From Bacteroides fragilis NCTC 9343 (GTDB lineage: Bacteria; Bacteroidota; Bacteroidia; Bacteroidales; Bacteroidaceae): a stretch of DNA of 64,000 nt. Shown piece by piece: positions 63,701-64,000 of the stretch. The DNA lies in assembly GCF_000025985.1 (NCBI RefSeq), contig NC_003228.3, forward strand, positions 1,302,001-1,366,000, read 5' to 3'. Position 1 is the stretch's first letter; every line of letters begins with the position of its first letter. The position numbers and the translations under genes were made by a program. A model generated the notes under the pieces. The model saw only the letters and a list, made by a program, of their open reading frames with translations, made no database searches and was not told the origin of the DNA.

Positions 63701-64000
63701 AGGCCATCAGGGAGGAACTTAATAAGGAATATTCTTTTAATTTTGGGAATGGATATGAATTGTGGGCGATTATTCAAAGACAAGAACTATCTTCTGATTT
63801 GCTTCAAGTTATAACCGAATGGGCTGTCAATAGGGACAAAAATCATTTTATGTGGGGTGCTGAGTCCCTCATTGTAAATACCATTGTTAACGATTCTCGA
63901 ATTAAAGCTAAACTTCTTGAAGCATTAGAGGGGATGAAAAGTTATCAGCATATTGTTGTCCATCCTCTCATCCAAAACTGGGGACAAGATGCTGATGTTA
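60742..64000 (+). CDS. trypsin-like protease fused to NACHT/STAND NTPase (Avs/bNACHT-like), 3' partial
   Basis: The frame is open from ATG 60742 to the window edge (1086 codons). Residues 1-200 are a trypsin-like serine protease: FTAQH48IF, GED99FLIIKI and HGMS171GGGVF supply a plausible His-Asp-Ser triad. Residues about 340-620 are a NACHT NTPase: P-loop GGPGSGKSSLL (Lys351), LLIADGIDEW (Asp426, Asp429-Glu430), and FINRQLQEFMTAKYL near the winged-helix end. After that comes a long helical region (from about 700) that should be the sensor, still open at the edge. STAND proteins of this kind recognise phage proteins, oligomerise and activate the N-terminal effector. The 17-bp overlap with the MBL gene suggests a two-gene anti-phage system. 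The C-terminus is not visible. Confidence 0.87.
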   Translation, partial: MNSTFDIRSNCVKIKADIKGRGLQFRGSGVLYPLDGDDEYDYIFTAQHIFKDTRKKKLNAVLDKIGTIEIEVFEDGHFVTYKTITKDTISNSLLPIGEDFLIIKIDKSEKHFTPFLLADDLIEEKSMQLYGVSGEAQDIITRLDCKCVDSKVDLVNITSHVDKMDSLHGMSGGGVFAQNQPLMYGVLWKYAATEGEFHNVKITQVLEEKIKSQLTLRRWKSLNFIKITQCKQAMDVVYGSLFRDVNDSILVNRNNTRFPLEARFVMPDFIDEVQSLYSDDQVKPEEKFVLADPTNLYIKSSEIQEYSEQYLKEFYSQLNKTSNREIRIPASTILNPSRNILLIVGGPGSGKSSLLKYLTLQLLKGKMDIYDGYLPVWMPFSYMARNCDSDIKSIVRDWLQESKLWEKNSHYLEYAFEQQKILLIADGIDEWGDEPLQADRIIRKVKAETEAGNLLAIFSSREYGIANINSPFSTSDTYTIAPLSALQQDELVKKCVDHYNGLVRETKRTAEFLSAKLRSLHDVDRMKENPMLLTILIGQYLQGNELPHNNIAAMDCIMEQLFVKHQQSRKYQAYDYSGSFDYTSNKMMLGVLSKEMFDYYNDGSMDKTQAEILLNQYLNSQTSGQELNNARIVDDLFRHDTHQLGVIEERIGSRISFINRQLQEFMTAKYLSVDIERAKAFIRDNVSNTGLHQVVLFLFEMMPASAFVGLYNILKPIRTNDYRDYYLYKLKLEVLVRSVKAPKYFLLEEIEEYIQRIEWESDYDFKHDLLEILLDGLYNTSLQARIEDFISRYIPSASVYHDIRLSGLAQVANLTEEDRQFVVLTVINGDVSNKILASKVIRNHIAGDEKLLEMVNSYIVPSTLPEVVAFFIRSVIVDGIDIDQENELIRKVVAGDIFTHFYQMEFSLFKGEPVLSDGILELVSELPFSIREEANRLLQQYFLQDDAVMQKALKSVSAPYREQGSISKDIAWKYLLTCWINHPNVIKAIREELNKEYSFNFGNGYELWAIIQRQELSSDLLQVITEWAVNRDKNHFMWGAESLIVNTIVNDSRIKAKLLEALEGMKSYQHIVVHPLIQNWGQDADV

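Overview
The window looks like the chromosome of a gut Bacteroidota, most likely a Bacteroides or close relative. The gene families are typical of that group: peptidase-barrel outer membrane protein, secreted multidomain GH31, Bacteroides-type conjugative-transposon small proteins, and AbiE/DUF4143/RloB defence genes. Many starts are preceded by the Bacteroides -7 promoter box TAnnTTTG rather than a strong Shine-Dalgarno site. I cannot name the species from sequence alone.

Region 1 (1-20.3 kb) is backbone. It holds the 3' part of a Na+-pumping decarboxylase beta subunit, a RibB-AroE fusion with a divergent AraC regulator, a 952-residue metalloprotease-like outer membrane protein, tandem GNAT, RluA pseudouridine synthase, a complete type III restriction-modification pair (mod, res) in the same leftward run as rluA, a large GH31 glycosidase with dockerin-like tail, and an SDR oxidoreductase. 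Between mod and GH31 lies a 23-bp-periodic array of four palindromic sites.

Region 2 (20.5-42.7 kb) is a defence island bracketed by two direct repeats of about 590 bp (20551-21140 and 42114-42701, roughly 95% identical by eye). It carries a DUF4143 ATPase, a 208-residue unknown, a DUF262/DUF1524 (GmrSD-like) protein, a small Cys-rich protein, a three-gene operon with two calcineurin-like phosphoesterases, hipBA, and a tightly overlapped operon XRE-hsdM-hsdS-hsdR-YgjP-AbiH. It ends in a decayed RhuM fragment and a PLD-nuclease gene broken by an in-frame stop.

Region 3 (42.7-48.6 kb) is a scar zone. It has small proteins of conjugative-transposon type, a broken AlbA_2/ATP-binding gene, an AbiEi gene with a truncated AbiEii partner, a second intact DUF4143 ATPase, and another AlbA_2-type fragment.

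Region 4 (48.6-57.9 kb) is a second intact defence block: AAA ATPase + RloB (AbiL-like), then Gabija (gajA, gajB), then a 1094-residue GHKL-ATPase/DUF3883 protein. From 57.9 to 59.8 kb are remnants: a truncated phosphoesterase duplicated from region 2, an integrase N-terminus, and a decayed third DUF4143 ATPase.

Region 5 (59.8-64 kb) is the most novel-looking locus: an MBL-fold hydrolase overlapping a long gene that encodes an N-terminal trypsin-like protease fused to a NACHT/STAND NTPase and runs off the window. Both intact DUF4143 ATPases are preceded by three direct repeats spaced about 33 bp, the last lying on the promoter, although the repeat sequences differ. Taken together, genes from 20 kb onward form a mosaic anti-phage island built by repeated insertion and decay of mobile elements, with several independent restriction, abortive-infection and STAND-type systems side by side.
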